Source of the DNA: Aphrocallistes beatrix
Lineage: Eukaryota > Porifera > Hexactinellida > Sceptrulophora > Aphrocallistidae
Assembly: GCA_963281255.1 (NCBI GenBank)
Contig: OY725489.1
Location: 7,068,523 to 7,132,522, forward strand
Length of the DNA stretch: 64,000 bases
Reading direction: 5' to 3'
Below the pieces are notes generated by a model. It was not told where the DNA came from. It did no database searches and was given only the letters and a program-made list of their open reading frames with translations. The position numbers were made by a program, and so were the translations under genes. Of this stretch, positions 44,121 to 55,078 are shown one piece after another; within the stretch, counting starts at the first letter, position 1; every line of letters starts with the position of its first letter.

Positions 44121-44990
44121 ATGGCCGTAGCATTTCCCGACCCACAGCGCGTAGACCACTTAGCAGCTGTGGCAAAAAAAGGTACAGCCGCTGATGAACT
44201 CTGGGATCCACATGGTGTCGCTATAGAGCAAGCCACTAACAACATATTTGTTGCGGAGGGAGGTTATAATTTCGCAAGAGTGTCTGTATTTTCAAAATCA
44301 GGGGAGTACCTAAACAGTTTCACTCACGAGTGCATGAAAGCATTATGGGGAATCGCCATACATGGGAACAACTTGTATTTAACGGACTGGAAGGTACACG
44401 CTGTGTTCCACTTGAGGATACACTCGATAGAGGCTGACTTCCGTCTAGTGGCTAGGCTAGGGAGCAGAGGGTCTGGTTTCGGACAGTTTGATGAACCCCG
44501 ACAACTCTCCATCTCTACTAATGGGGATTTGTACATTGCTGATAGAGACAATAATAGAATCCAAATCGTGGATGGCTCTCTACATCCGATAAGGGAGGTA
44601 ACTCATCCATCCTTGCACAGACCTTATGATGTAAAATTAGCGACAGAAGAGGTGTACGTGCTTAGTTCAGATGATTCTCCTTGCGTGCATGTATTCAATC
44701 ATACCGGACATAAGATACACTCTCTAATCACATGTGGTGGAGGAATGCAGGTATCTAGATCCTTCTTCTTCTGTCTCGACACCAAAAAGAATATTTTTAT
44801 CAGCGATTGGGGTTCACACCAATTCAAAATATTCTCAAATGAAGGAACCCTCTTTCACACGATTGGGGAATATGGACACCAAGTAGGAACGTTTTATTGT
44901 CCTTATGGATTAGTTTTGACTTCAAATCTAGACTTAATTACTGTGTCCTGGAATGATAACTACAGACTTCAAATATTTTCTTCTCTTTAA
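44121..44990 (+). CDS. Single-exon NHL-repeat beta-propeller protein, family B (intact)
   Basis: 289 residues with six NHL blades: HGVAIEQATNNIFVAEGG near 35, ALWGIAIHGNNLYLTDW near 74, PRQLSISTNGDLYIADRDNN near 123, RPYDVKLATEEVYVLSSDD near 160, FCLDTKKNIFISDWGSHQFK near 213, and YGLVLTSNLDLITVSW near 260 to the end RLQIFSSL. No signal peptide, RING or membrane segment. Only distantly similar to family A. The one intact family B member in the window; relatives at 30200, 42287 and 18270(-) are broken. AATAAAATTTG shortly after the stop (45030) could serve as a poly(A) signal. Confidence 0.85.
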   Translation: MAVAFPDPQRVDHLAAVAKKGTAADELWDPHGVAIEQATNNIFVAEGGYNFARVSVFSKSGEYLNSFTHECMKALWGIAIHGNNLYLTDWKVHAVFHLRIHSIEADFRLVARLGSRGSGFGQFDEPRQLSISTNGDLYIADRDNNRIQIVDGSLHPIREVTHPSLHRPYDVKLATEEVYVLSSDDSPCVHVFNHTGHKIHSLITCGGGMQVSRSFFFCLDTKKNIFISDWGSHQFKIFSNEGTLFHTIGEYGHQVGTFYCPYGLVLTSNLDLITVSWNDNYRLQIFSSL

Positions 44991-46118
44991 GTGATGTTTG
45001 TGTAATTATTTTTTGTCTCCTATTTTTCCTAATAAAATTTGATTTCTATTTCTTGGTATAGAAAGATAATTGCCATAATTGCCATTACTTCCATTTAGAA
45101 ATAAGGTATTATTCTCACTTCAATATGGAACTAAAGTCACAAAACTACATCTCACTTCTGTCAACAGGAATGACATGGTGTCGCGCTAATATTATTATCA
45201 CTTGATTTGATTGGAAATTTCTTTCTTTTTTTAATCATGTCAATTTAAGAAGCGGCTTTAAAACAAGCTTCAAATTGTCCTCAGAGCGAAAAACCTCACT
45301 CAATTAAATTAAAGATGTTAATTTGATTTTAAAAAGTCTGGAATTTTTTCTCCCTATCTACTTCCCCACTTATTATGTCCTAAAGCATAATTACATTCCA
45401 TTTCAACAGGGATGTCGCTATTCAGGATGAACCTGATTAGGTGCTACTAAATCACAGAGATAATCTGTGCGACATATCTAGTCTCTGTTACACCAACACA
45501 CAGACAGCTGTCAGAATAAACGCATGCGTGAATCAATCAGGTTGCAGAGACCTTTCTAAAATCAGTCCTACCTTATTTACACTGCACTTCTCGACACAAT
45601 TGCGCCACTTTATGCCTTTCAATCATAACTTCAAAGATTAGTCAACTTATTCTTACAAACTTGACACTATCGGAAAAATGTCAATGTTTTTGAACAACTT
45701 GAACAGGAATTTTTTTTTGATCCTAGCCAGAACTTTCGCAATTTCAATTTTAAACTCAAATTTCTAAAGATGTTTTCCTGTTAAATTGTTGCTGATAACA
45801 AGCGACGTATTGTTTCTTTGATATCCCCAGGCGCCTACAAGGTGACTCTGCACACAGTGTCCGCGAGCCGCGCAGCCAAGCAAGCAAAGCTAGCTTTTAA
45901 CAGTATGAGGTAAAGTGACATTGACTAATCTAAAAAATAGAAGTTTACGTGTGACAAATACCCTCCCAAATTCAGAATTTTTCTTCAAATTTTGTGCGAT
46001 TTAAGTTGGATAGGTTTGATGCTTGCTTTGCTATGGTATAGGAATTTAACGCTACGTAATCAGAAACTACTGTATGAAAAATCATGATCTCTTTAAGATC
46101 AAACTTGAATATCTTTTA
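44991..46118. other. Intergenic with a family T/V 3' tip
   Basis: 45788-45893 resembles a T/V 3' end (GCGACGTATTGTTTCTTTGA, GTGTCCGCGAGCCGCGCAGC, AAGCAAAGC). It is the first plus-strand T-type 3' tip after the T 5' end at 38626. Nothing else recognised. Confidence 0.4.
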
Positions 46119-46865
46119 TCTTATATATTAGAATGCTAGGATTTTGTTTGTTTGCTTGTCCGAATTGATTGGAGAATTGGCAAGTCGTAGAAATGCGAAA
46201 TTTGGCATGTAGGTGTCAAAATGATGAATCTACGATTAAGTTCAAAATCTAAGCGAAATTTTCAAACCTCTGCAAAAAAATGGGTAACAATTTTTCACAC
46301 CTTTTCTATACAATACTATGTACGGCTTCACTCTCACAATAGAAATCATTGTACGATACTATTGTAGGCTGTCATTGTTATTATTACTTCAAAGCAATGA
46401 CTTATATAGACGTCTCAATTATATTATAGCGTATGGCAGTAAAAAGGTTATTTGTATATTTTCACACGATTTGACGAATTTCGAAAATGATGCTAGAGAC
46501 TAGCTTCCAACGGGTGACATGAGGTTTTCAGGGGTATATATTTCGAATATCACATTTTCGAGTAAATTTGATGATCAATTCGTTTACTTTTGTTTTCAAA
46601 AGATACATAAAATAAAAGGATTACAAAAATGGGCTAAAGACTAGCTTCCAACGGTTGACATGGGTTTTTTAGGGGTGTACATTTCGATTATTATATTTTC
46701 GGATCCATATGAGAAATTATTCGTTTACCTTTGTTTACAATATTTGTATAAAGGAAAGAAAATCCCAAAATTTGCTAGATTAAGTAACTCCAGGCGCCCG
46801 TAGGTTGACTCTGCGGACACACAGTGTCCGCAAGCCGCGTAGCGAAAGCAAGCGAAGCCTGCTTG
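46119..46865 (+). mobile_element. Helitron-like family T element, full length
   Basis: 5' TCTTATATATTAGAATGC after A; 3' GCCTGCTTG before T. Two internal units (46491, 46632). Hairpin GCGGACAC-ACA-GTGTCCGC intact. Confidence 0.8.
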
Positions 46866-48451
46866 TCTTTTATTATAAGTGAGGCACTATTTACGTCGAA
46901 GTTATTGTAGAAGCACAATGGATAAGAACAAATATGAAGTATTTTCTAAGCATGATTAGTCAAATTTTTTTAGTAATGTAGAATGATTACAAGAACTGTA
47001 TAATGTCAGATACTTACTTTTCACTAATACTTTTGTGAGCCTATACATGAACGAAAATCAACGGTTAGTGAGAACCTTTTGTACTGAGTTTTCCAATTTT
47101 CAGTGATTCTATTTATTCTCTCGAATAATATTTGTATTGATTGCAATCATGATGGAGTCCTTATGTAGTTTTGGCTAGAAAAAGAGGTTGTCGTGTTGTG
47201 TAGGTATAGTTCTCACTGTTTGTTTAATGTAGATAGCTTCGAGTGCAGTTTATTCGAAATAGAATGATTAAGAGGCTTTAGAGGTTGCAAAATTAATTAA
47301 TAATAATAGAAAATCAGGAATGATGTAGAAAATGGATTTTCTTGGAATTATTACAAGGAGAAGTAGAATTCATTTAAATGGTGTATCTATTATAAACAAA
47401 AATATAAATATAATATTGACCGCATAATTTCTGAAATATGTACGTAGTTTGAAATGTCGTATTTAATGGAACAAGAAGAACACAGTACCATTGTTAACTT
47501 TCCCAACAATGGCATTTATCCAGCTGCCGCATCTCGAACCTCAAAAATGAAATGGAATTTCAAAAGAAAAGCTACCTTTGTTAGTGAATCATAGAAACTA
47601 TATAAGGTTGCTAGTAAGCAATACACTAAAAATGTTTTTATTTATTAAAATAAAGATAGGTAATCTAACTATAATGCACTTCTCTTTAAAAATGCCTTCA
47701 AAAGACTGTTAGCAATTTCAGGTAATATACATGTATTATTTCGACGATCCCCATCAGAGGGTACTTAATAATTAGCATTTCTTTAGTATATACGTAATAT
47801 CTTTCTGTTATATTTATTGAGCCAAGTTATTTTTTTTTCACAAATGAACTTACTCTCTTCTAGTACAATATCCAATATATCATACCCAGAAATGAAAAAT
47901 TTAATGTAATTTATTTGTTAGTATTGTATTATGTCATCTTTGATAATATATCTTTTTATTTGGTTTTCTTTTTCTTTTCCATTCCAGGTTTAGATTGACT
48001 AGCAAAAGCGCATACTTCCTAAAGTCCAACCGAACACGTTGAATATTTAATCATCGTGTTATATTAAGACACAGATATTTGGTGCTACGCTTATTACTTA
48101 TAACCATAAATATTATAGCTATCAGCGATGATCTCATTATTTGCATACGAAATATAACAAGCTTGGAAGAAATTATATTTTTTCAAGAAAAACCCCGATA
48201 ATCTCACTGGTCACCTTTGAGATATTATCTTAATTAATTTTTTATTTCAAATTTTCTCAGAAGCCCCAAATTTTCCAGGTAGGTTGAGCTCCCCTGCTCC
48301 CCCTAGCTCACGGGTCTGTCTGAGCTATCCACCTGGTGCCTATACGTTTAACTGTTTCGCACACCATTATACTTATAGTATAATTACTACACCCACATTA
48401 TTTAATGCTAAGATTATTTAATCGAACTAGAAAATTGCTGTGAGTCGACAG
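46866..48451. other. AT-rich stretch, probably intron or upstream DNA of the mini-exon gene
   Basis: No ORF recognised. TTTTCTTTTCCATTCCAG at 47970-47988 is a good acceptor and could precede an exon I could not delimit. A hAT-like GC-rich scrap lies at 48260-48340 (CCCCTGCTCCCCC). Confidence 0.35.
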
Positions 48452-51400
48452 GTCCAGAGGGAGGACATCCTCCCCATTATTCAGAGGACGATTGACGCCT
48501 TCCTCCTCCTCGCAGAGATGATGGGGGTGAGTGGGATTCATCTGGGTAAGTTTTCTTAATTTGATTTTGTGATCACAATCAATTCTTTTTTTAGATTTTC
48601 ATTACTGTATTAGATTTTGATATTCAACTCTTTAAATAAATACGCTTATATGATTAATTATCTTATATATTAAAATGCTAGGATTTGTTTGTCTGTTTGT
48701 TTGTTTGTTTGTTTGTTTGTTTGTTTGTTCGAATTGATTGAAGAATTGGCAAGTCGTAGAGATACGAAAATTAGCATGTAGGTTTCAAATGATGAATCTA
48801 CGATTAAGTTCTAAGATCTAAGCGAAATTTCCACACCTCTGCAAAAAAAATGGAAAACAATTTTTAACACCTTTTCTATACTAAATAAATGACCTACACT
48901 ATCACAATAGAAATCATTATACAATTACAACACTACAATATATCGTCATTGTTATTAATACTTTAAAGCCACAACTTATGTTTGATCGCTTAAATGTATT
49001 ATAGTGTATGGCAATAAAAAAATTATCTATATATTTTCACACCTTTATATACATATTTTCACACCATTTGATGAATTTTGAAAAATATGCTAGAAACTTG
49101 CTTTCAACGGTTGACATGGGGTTTTCAGGGCTGTGGATTTCGAATATCATATTTTCAGATTTATATGATAAATTATTTGTTTACTTTTGTTTACATTAGA
49201 TACATAAAGTAAACAAATCTCAAAAATATGCTAGAAACTTGCTTTCAACGGTTGTCATGGGGTTTTCAGGGGTGTGGGTTTCGAATATCATATTTTCAGA
49301 TTTATGTGATAAATTATTTGTTTACTTTTGTTTACATTAGATACATAAAGTAAACAAATCTCAAAAATATGCCAGAAACTTGCTTTAAAAGGTTGACATG
49401 GGATTTTCAGGGGTGAAGATTTCGAATATCATATTTTCGAGTATATTTGATGATCAATGTTTACTTTGTTTACAATAGATACATAAAGTAAACAAATTAC
49501 AAAATAGGCTAGAGACTAGCTTCCAATGGTTGACATGGGGTTTTCAGGGGTGTAGATTTCGAATATCATATTTTCAGATCCATATGAGAAATTATTTGTC
49601 GACCTTTGTTTACAATAGTTATATAAAGGAAAGAATTCCAAAATATGTTAGATTGAGTGATTCCAGGCGCCCACAGGGCGACTTTGCGGACACACAGTGT
49701 CCGTAAGCCGCGAAGCGCAAGCAAGCGAAGCGTGCTTGTATTGTTGAATTTGAAAACAAAGACAATAACTAAACTAATTAAACCCAGGTTTTACCCGGGT
49801 TTAACCCACTGGATTATGCAAAACCAATTTAACCTGGGTTAAATTCCAACCCTGGTTCCAGGTGAAGATTTTGTGTCAATTCTGTTCTCTTATTAGCAAT
49901 TTCGCGTATTTGCAACAATTTTATGAGCAAAACTCGAGTTGTTAATAAGCGAATTCCACTGTAGTATTAATATTTGTGCTGAATTTAACTATCCTTCATT
50001 ATGTTTATGCTTCGATTTCACTCACCAGCTTCACTTTAGTCGATATCAAGTTTTCGAAGTGATCCCAGCTCCCCTCAGTTTGGCGACTATGAATTTGAAT
50101 ATGATGACATTACAGTGCAGGCTTGGACCGGGTCAAGATTTCCCGGCTGACCCGGTAAGCTCTGACCCGATTAAAAGCTCTGACCCGGTGACCCGGTTTT
50201 CCGGGAAACATTAATTTTCTATATTCATGCGATTTGATATCGCATGAATATAGAAAAGTAATGTTATTTCGATATATGATATTTACTATACTTAAGTGAA
50301 CACTAAGAATGAATGATAATTATGAGTAATAATGGAGATAAATATTAGAAGTATACTAAACCGGGTCAAGTCAAAATCAGTGATCCGGAAATTTATTGAA
50401 AATAGTGACCCGGTCCAAGCCTGTTACAGTGCATATTGTTACAATTCTTTTTGTATAGCTCGGCTTCTCAGAAAGATTCCTCGGCAAGGAGGGTGTGAGT
50501 ACTTTACATTTTACAGACCATGCTTAAGAATCCAAATAATAGATGTAGTATTTATACTAGGAAGGCACTTCTAAAAGAAAAAAAAGTGCAAATTTATGTT
50601 TTCTAACGGAAATTTGATTAAGAATGGGAAATGATAGATTCTCTCTGCCATTAGAGCATATGACACTGTTTTTGTAAAGCCTGAAGTTAAAGGGATTGAT
50701 TTGTTTTATTTACAAAATACCAAATGCAATATTTGAATATTTCTTCCCCGCAAAAGGGCGTTCAAAGTATTATCTACCACTTAGAATCGAGCTTAACAGT
50801 AACTTCTTCACTTCCACAATTTATCGAATCACTCGTGTGGTTATATTAACTCAAATTTTTTCTTCAATCAGAAATATTAATTTTCAAGATAGTATATGGG
50901 GTTAAAATCGCCCCGGCTACTATCCTAGCATATACGGTACTTGTAAACTTCTATTACTACATATATGCAAACTTTATTTATTATTTATTTTCTAGTCTCA
51001 GATGCAACTACCTCAGGAGGAGCCTGATGCAACAAATGTAAGTACCTACGATATATGACCGAGCATTTTATGTTTATTGAAATCCGTGTTTAATAGTGTA
51101 TTTTTTTGTTTTATCTAGTATTCCAACTACTCGATATATACAACCAGTGAAGATTATTTACCCTCTAAATAAAGAGTAAAAGTCAGTCAACAGACCGATA
51201 ATGCAGTTCTACTAGTGATCGACCGAGATAAGATTTTCTGCCGGGACGGGATCTATCCAGGATTATAAAATTTTTGCTAGGATTTTAATAGACACAAACG
51301 CTCGCTAGCGCTGCTCGGCTGGCGGATACAAAATGTCCGCCGGAGGCGCCCTTTTGGCGTCTGGAGTCACATTGATTGATTATAAGGAAGATAACATATC

Positions 51401-52973
51401 TAAATAGTTCTGTCCTATCGTTATAATCGATATCGCACAAAAATCACCAAATTTGTAAATTTTTGTCAATATGAGTATAATGTCACTCATTCGGATTTTC
51501 ATTATATAAATACTTTTTATTAGACGATCCCTGCAAAATAGCCAATCCCCGGCAAAACCTGGAATTAACCTAGATTCCCGGTCGATCCCTAAGCTCTACT
51601 AAGTGAGGGATTCACTATAACAGTGGTGGACAAATTACATTTTTTAAGGAATCTATGTTCCAAGTTTGGCCAAAATCGGTCTAGTAGCTTTATCAAAGAC
51701 GTCTGTACAGATGGATGTCGTACACCGTCTACCGATAGGACAGCTCCTATAACTAGACCTTTTTTGAAATAATTGATAAACTGAGTGTCAGTTGATGCAA
51801 ATTTCTTTTGCTAATGCGTATTACATCTTTTTTTAATCTAGCGACATACTAAGATCGATCAGGCTGGTGGAGTGAGATGGCCAGGGACCATGCACTTTGT
51901 GAGTTTTTAAACTTCTAAATTAAGAAATACCAATCCGCAATATCTCCTAGTTATTTCGAACAAGCTGCCATTAATACTTTAAGAGAGATTTGGCCAATGA
52001 CATACGTCAAGAGTTGCTTCTTCCACTGATTACAAGACAGAAAAGTTCAAGAATTAGGTTTATAAAATCATTATTCGAGTGATACAGAATTTTCCTTAAC
52101 GATCAGGATGCTACCATCCTTGGCTTATTTACCACCGCAATAAGTCTTAACAAAATTTAAAAATATGAAAATTCAAATTCCACCTGATGCATTACCGCTC
52201 TACAATTATTTTGGAAATACATTTGTATGAAAGTCTGATGAATTCGGCTACCATGATCCGCCATTATCCCTTATCCAAATGTGGAATAACTTTCATTTAG
52301 TTGCGTATGGAATACCCAGAACCCCACAAATGCTGTAGAAACTTGGCATCGTGTTTTTAATCATGCTTTTAGAGTACTGCTGCATGCATCATCCAACATT
52401 CTGGAAACTCTTTGAATCCTTAATTGTCGAGCAATTTTATTATCCGACCGGACGGGATACCAGGTAAATCAACCAAAATGGCCGGAAATCGAATATATAA
52501 ACCGGAATCTGGTGCCTCAATACAACGTACTAAAAAAATAATTCGGACTACGCTTACGTACGTATAGTCCAGTTCATACTTGTTGCATTGATATATCTAT
52601 TATAGCATGTTAGTCAATTCACTTTATTATTGATGTGTCATGGTAACGGTAGTGAATTAATTATTAATGGTTTATTTTGATAACTTCATTAGGAAGCATT
52701 ATTTTGAATTTGTTATTCAAATTTCGACTCTCTATCTTTTATAATGGCAGAGTTATGCCCAAAAACAGAAATTTCTAAATATTAAACTTTTCTGTTGACT
52801 TAATTAAACACCAGCTCCGGAATTTGGTGGCTTATCGCTATATCCTGGTTGCTATCGCCAACAAACTTCCAGATTTGTCGAGCACTGATACCTACCTAAT
52901 AGTACCTACAGTTAATTTATTATTTATTTTATGTTGCTTTTTATAGGAAAAAGATAGGAGCACTGGTGCGAAA
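48452..52973 (+). CDS. Gene with five (or more) tiny phase-0 exons, product unknown
   Basis: Exons with acceptor and donor: 48452-48526 (CGACAG / GTGAGT), 50459-50494 (TTGTATAG / GTGAGT), 50996-51037 (TTTCTAG / GTAAGT), 51842-51898 (TTTAATCTAG / GTGAGT), 52947-52973 (TTTTATAG / GTAAGA). Lengths 75, 36, 42, 57 and 27 are all multiples of three, each is open in one frame and all join in phase 0. Peptides: VQREDILPIIQRTIDAFLLL...; LGFSERFLGKEG; SQMQLPQEEPDATN; RHTKIDQAGGVRWPGTMHF; EKDRSTGAK. The first is an amphipathic helix; the rest look disordered. Family not recognised. First and last exons are not identified. The introns hold T, hAT, Q, U and MULE relics. Single exons could be chance; the consistent phase is the argument for a gene. 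Confidence 0.5.
48661..49738 (+). mobile_element. Helitron-like family T element, full length, four internal units
   Basis: TCTTATATATTAAAATGC after A; ends GCGTGCTTG before T. TTTG tract of about 11 units (48684-48729). Units begin at about 49089, 49229, 49369 and 49508. Hairpin GCGGACAC-ACA-GTGTCCGT. Lies in the first intron of the mini-exon gene. Confidence 0.85.
49859..49962 (-). mobile_element. TA-target MITE, half copy
   Basis: Reverse of 55677-55775 (AAACTCGAGTTGTTAATAAG, GAATTCCACTG then TA). One end only. A palindromic AACCCAGG/CCGGGTTTAACC stretch precedes it at 49780-49855. Confidence 0.6.
50118..50423. mobile_element. hAT-type MITE with perfect target duplication
   Basis: Ends CAGGCTTGGACCGGGTCA and TGACCCGGTCCAAGCCTG; flanks TTACAGTG on both sides (50110-50117, 50424-50431). 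An inner hairpin lies at 50218-50254. It ends 35 bp before the second exon of the mini-exon gene. Confidence 0.9.
51180..51770. mobile_element. Element Q ends enclosing a family U fragment
   Basis: CAACAGACCGATAATGCAG at 51196 and CTACCGATAGGACAGCTCC at 51737 are Q-type ends in opposite orientation. 51296-51480 is a reversed U 3' part (GCGGATAC/AAA/ATGTCCGC). AATCCCCGGC-AAACCTGG words at 51543-51590 are unclassified. Confidence 0.45.
52215..52450 (+). pseudogene. MULE-type transposase remnant
   Basis: PLIQMWNNFHLVAYGIPRTP, then NAVETWHRVFNHAF, then HHPTFWKLFESLIVEQ in a third frame. The order W-N, PRT-N-N, V-E-x-WH, HP-x-x-W-K, L-x-x-EQ is the C-terminal signature of Mutator-like transposases. 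Two frame changes. Confidence 0.6.
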
Positions 52974-53151
52974 GTAAGAATTTGTAAAACTGGTTAGTTG
53001 ATATTGGATATACGTAGTAGTTTTAAATTATCTTTGATTTGCGGTCCATCGATGATATTCCATACTAATTTTATTGGATATAGTGATAATTTGGCCAATA
53101 GTTCCCTCCCTCGGGATTATTACTATATCCATTATTATCCCCTGTATTACA

Positions 53152-53605
53152 TCTTATATATTAAAACTCAATGTTGTTTTTTTGTTTGAACAGAATTGAT
53201 AAAGGAACTGGGAGGTGCTAGAAATATGAAATTTGGCACACATGTAAATAATAATGTCTCTACGATTAAGTTAGAAGATCTAAGCGAAATGTTCACACCT
53301 CGCCGAGATAGGTGATAAATTGTGCTGACCAATGAAATTCGTTTCTTTTATAATGCAAATACATTATGATCAAACAGTAGTGACTTATGCATACAATCAA
53401 AAGGACGATTTGAAATTCATTGGTTCATGTGAGAACCAATCAATTATCAGACTTTTATAATGCGAATCATACGATTCTATTTCATATAAATGATTGAATA
53501 TAGCTATTTTGAGTTTATATTTTGATTGTTAAAAGTTATTTTATGATCGAATTGATTGATCATAGCATATAACGTACTTTAATGTGTCGGAGTCCACAAG
53601 GACAC
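53152..53605 (+). mobile_element. Family V element, 5' part
   Basis: TCTTATATATTAAAACTC after A; then CACCTCGCCGAGATAGGTGA and the V interior up to GATCGAATTGATTGATCATA. No 3' hairpin. Confidence 0.65.
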
Positions 53606-53760
53606 TCCATTATATGTGGCATAATATTTTAGAAACTCCGATAGAAATCAAACTCAAAGCCAAAGATAATAATAGATAGATGAATAATCCTAGGAATTTT
53701 CAACACAATTAAATGGAAGCAAATTCTCCAGGCTCAAAACCTTTCGTGTGACCCTCGTAT

Positions 53761-53892
53761 AAGCGCTTCGCTTGCTTGCGCTGCGCGGCTGGCAACACTT
53801 TGTGTTCGCCGAAAGGGTTAATATTGATTAATTATAAGGGAGATAACATCTCTAAATACGTCTATCCTACTGTTATAATCGATATTGCAAGA
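53761..53892 (-). mobile_element. Family U 3' part joined to a mariner remnant
   Basis: AAGCGCTTCGCTTGCTTGCG through ATTATAAGGGAGATAACATC and GATATTGCAAG. Homology to U stops at 53892, where mariner coding sequence starts. Confidence 0.65.
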
Positions 53893-54392
53893 AAAAAGCT
53901 GTTTCAGAGATACTCACAGGGGAAGAGACATGGATCTATCACTATGATCCAGAAACGAAAAGCCAATCAAAAAAATGGATCGAAAAAGACGCCTTGCACC
54001 CAACAAAAGTCCGCAGGATTCGATCAGTCGGAAAACAGATGCGGCCCATTTTTTTCAGAGCTAGTGGTTTTGTTGAAGCTGTACCACTTGAAGATAGGAA
54101 AACGGTTACTGCTGACTGGTATACCACAGTATGCCTACCCAAAGTCTTCAGCGCCATTGAAACGCAACGTGAAAGGACCGGTGTCAGAGGAATCCTGCTT
54201 CACCATGATAATGCGTCATCTCACACCGCACTCAGAACTCGTGAGTTTGTAGAAAATTATCATGCCGGAACACTCCCACATCCACCCTACAGTCCAGATT
54301 TAGCCCCCTGCGACTTCTGGCTCTTTTCTAAACTTAAAGATCAGCTTCGTAGGAGGAGATTTTCCAGTAACGAGGAAAATGTGTTTTTATAA
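53893..54392 (+). pseudogene. mariner-type (DD34D) transposase, N-terminally truncated
   Basis: Open from ILTGEETWIYHYDPETK to the stop at 54390. It keeps LLHHDNASSHTA (second catalytic Asp) and YSPDLAPCDFWLFSKLK (third Asp). The first catalytic Asp, normally in TGDE, is Glu here (TGEE). The N-terminal helix-turn-helix half is missing. About 165 codons without a frameshift, so the remnant is fairly young. Its start abuts a family U fragment. Confidence 0.8.
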
Positions 54393-54490
54393 TTGGTTTA
54401 CTCGTATACAAAAATGTTTAGGCTGTGAAGGAGAATTTCGAAAAAATGTGATAGAAATATATTTGATAACTATATTTTAATATGTGAACG

Positions 54491-54535
54491 ACAAAACTTA
54501 TCGAGTGCCCCTCATAGGCACGCGATAAGTTTTGT
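54491..54535. repeat. 18-bp-stem hairpin after the mariner remnant
   Basis: ACAAAACTTATCG-A-GTGCC, loop CCTCATA, GGCAC-G-CGATAAGTTTTGT. One mismatch in the stem. It may be two facing copies of the element's end. Confidence 0.7.
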
Positions 54536-55078
54536 AAACCACAATAAAGGATATAATCAGCGTATTTAATTCGAGTAGAATAGGTTTTAGTTGTTATGAA
54601 CCTTTTATTTGAATCGGAAATTGCCATGTTGAGTCGTTTATGCGCAAAATAAAAGAATCCCAACATGCTACTCAATCATCAGCAGATTTTGAAAATTGAA
54701 AGGTGCAAATTACCATATATTGTCTCACTTTCACCCAAATTCGAATCATTATCCTTGCTATTAAAACTCGATATATACTGCCTGAACAAAAGTATTCGTA
54801 CACTCCATAGTTCCCAATACAAATAGTTATAATACTGATTTATTTAGCGAGTCAAAGTCTTGGAAAGAGATAAGCTTAATGTAACTTCAAATTCGAATTC
54901 TCCATATTCGAATTACTCAGTTTTTAATCTTTCAACTTGTTTACACTACCACAAGGTTAAAATTTTTCAAAATGTGCCACCTCATACCACCAATGCCATC
55001 ATATACAATGGTGATCACTCGCGACATGTGGTATAGGAAAGAAAATGCTGAAAATACTTATTCTCAATGAAAAGTAAT

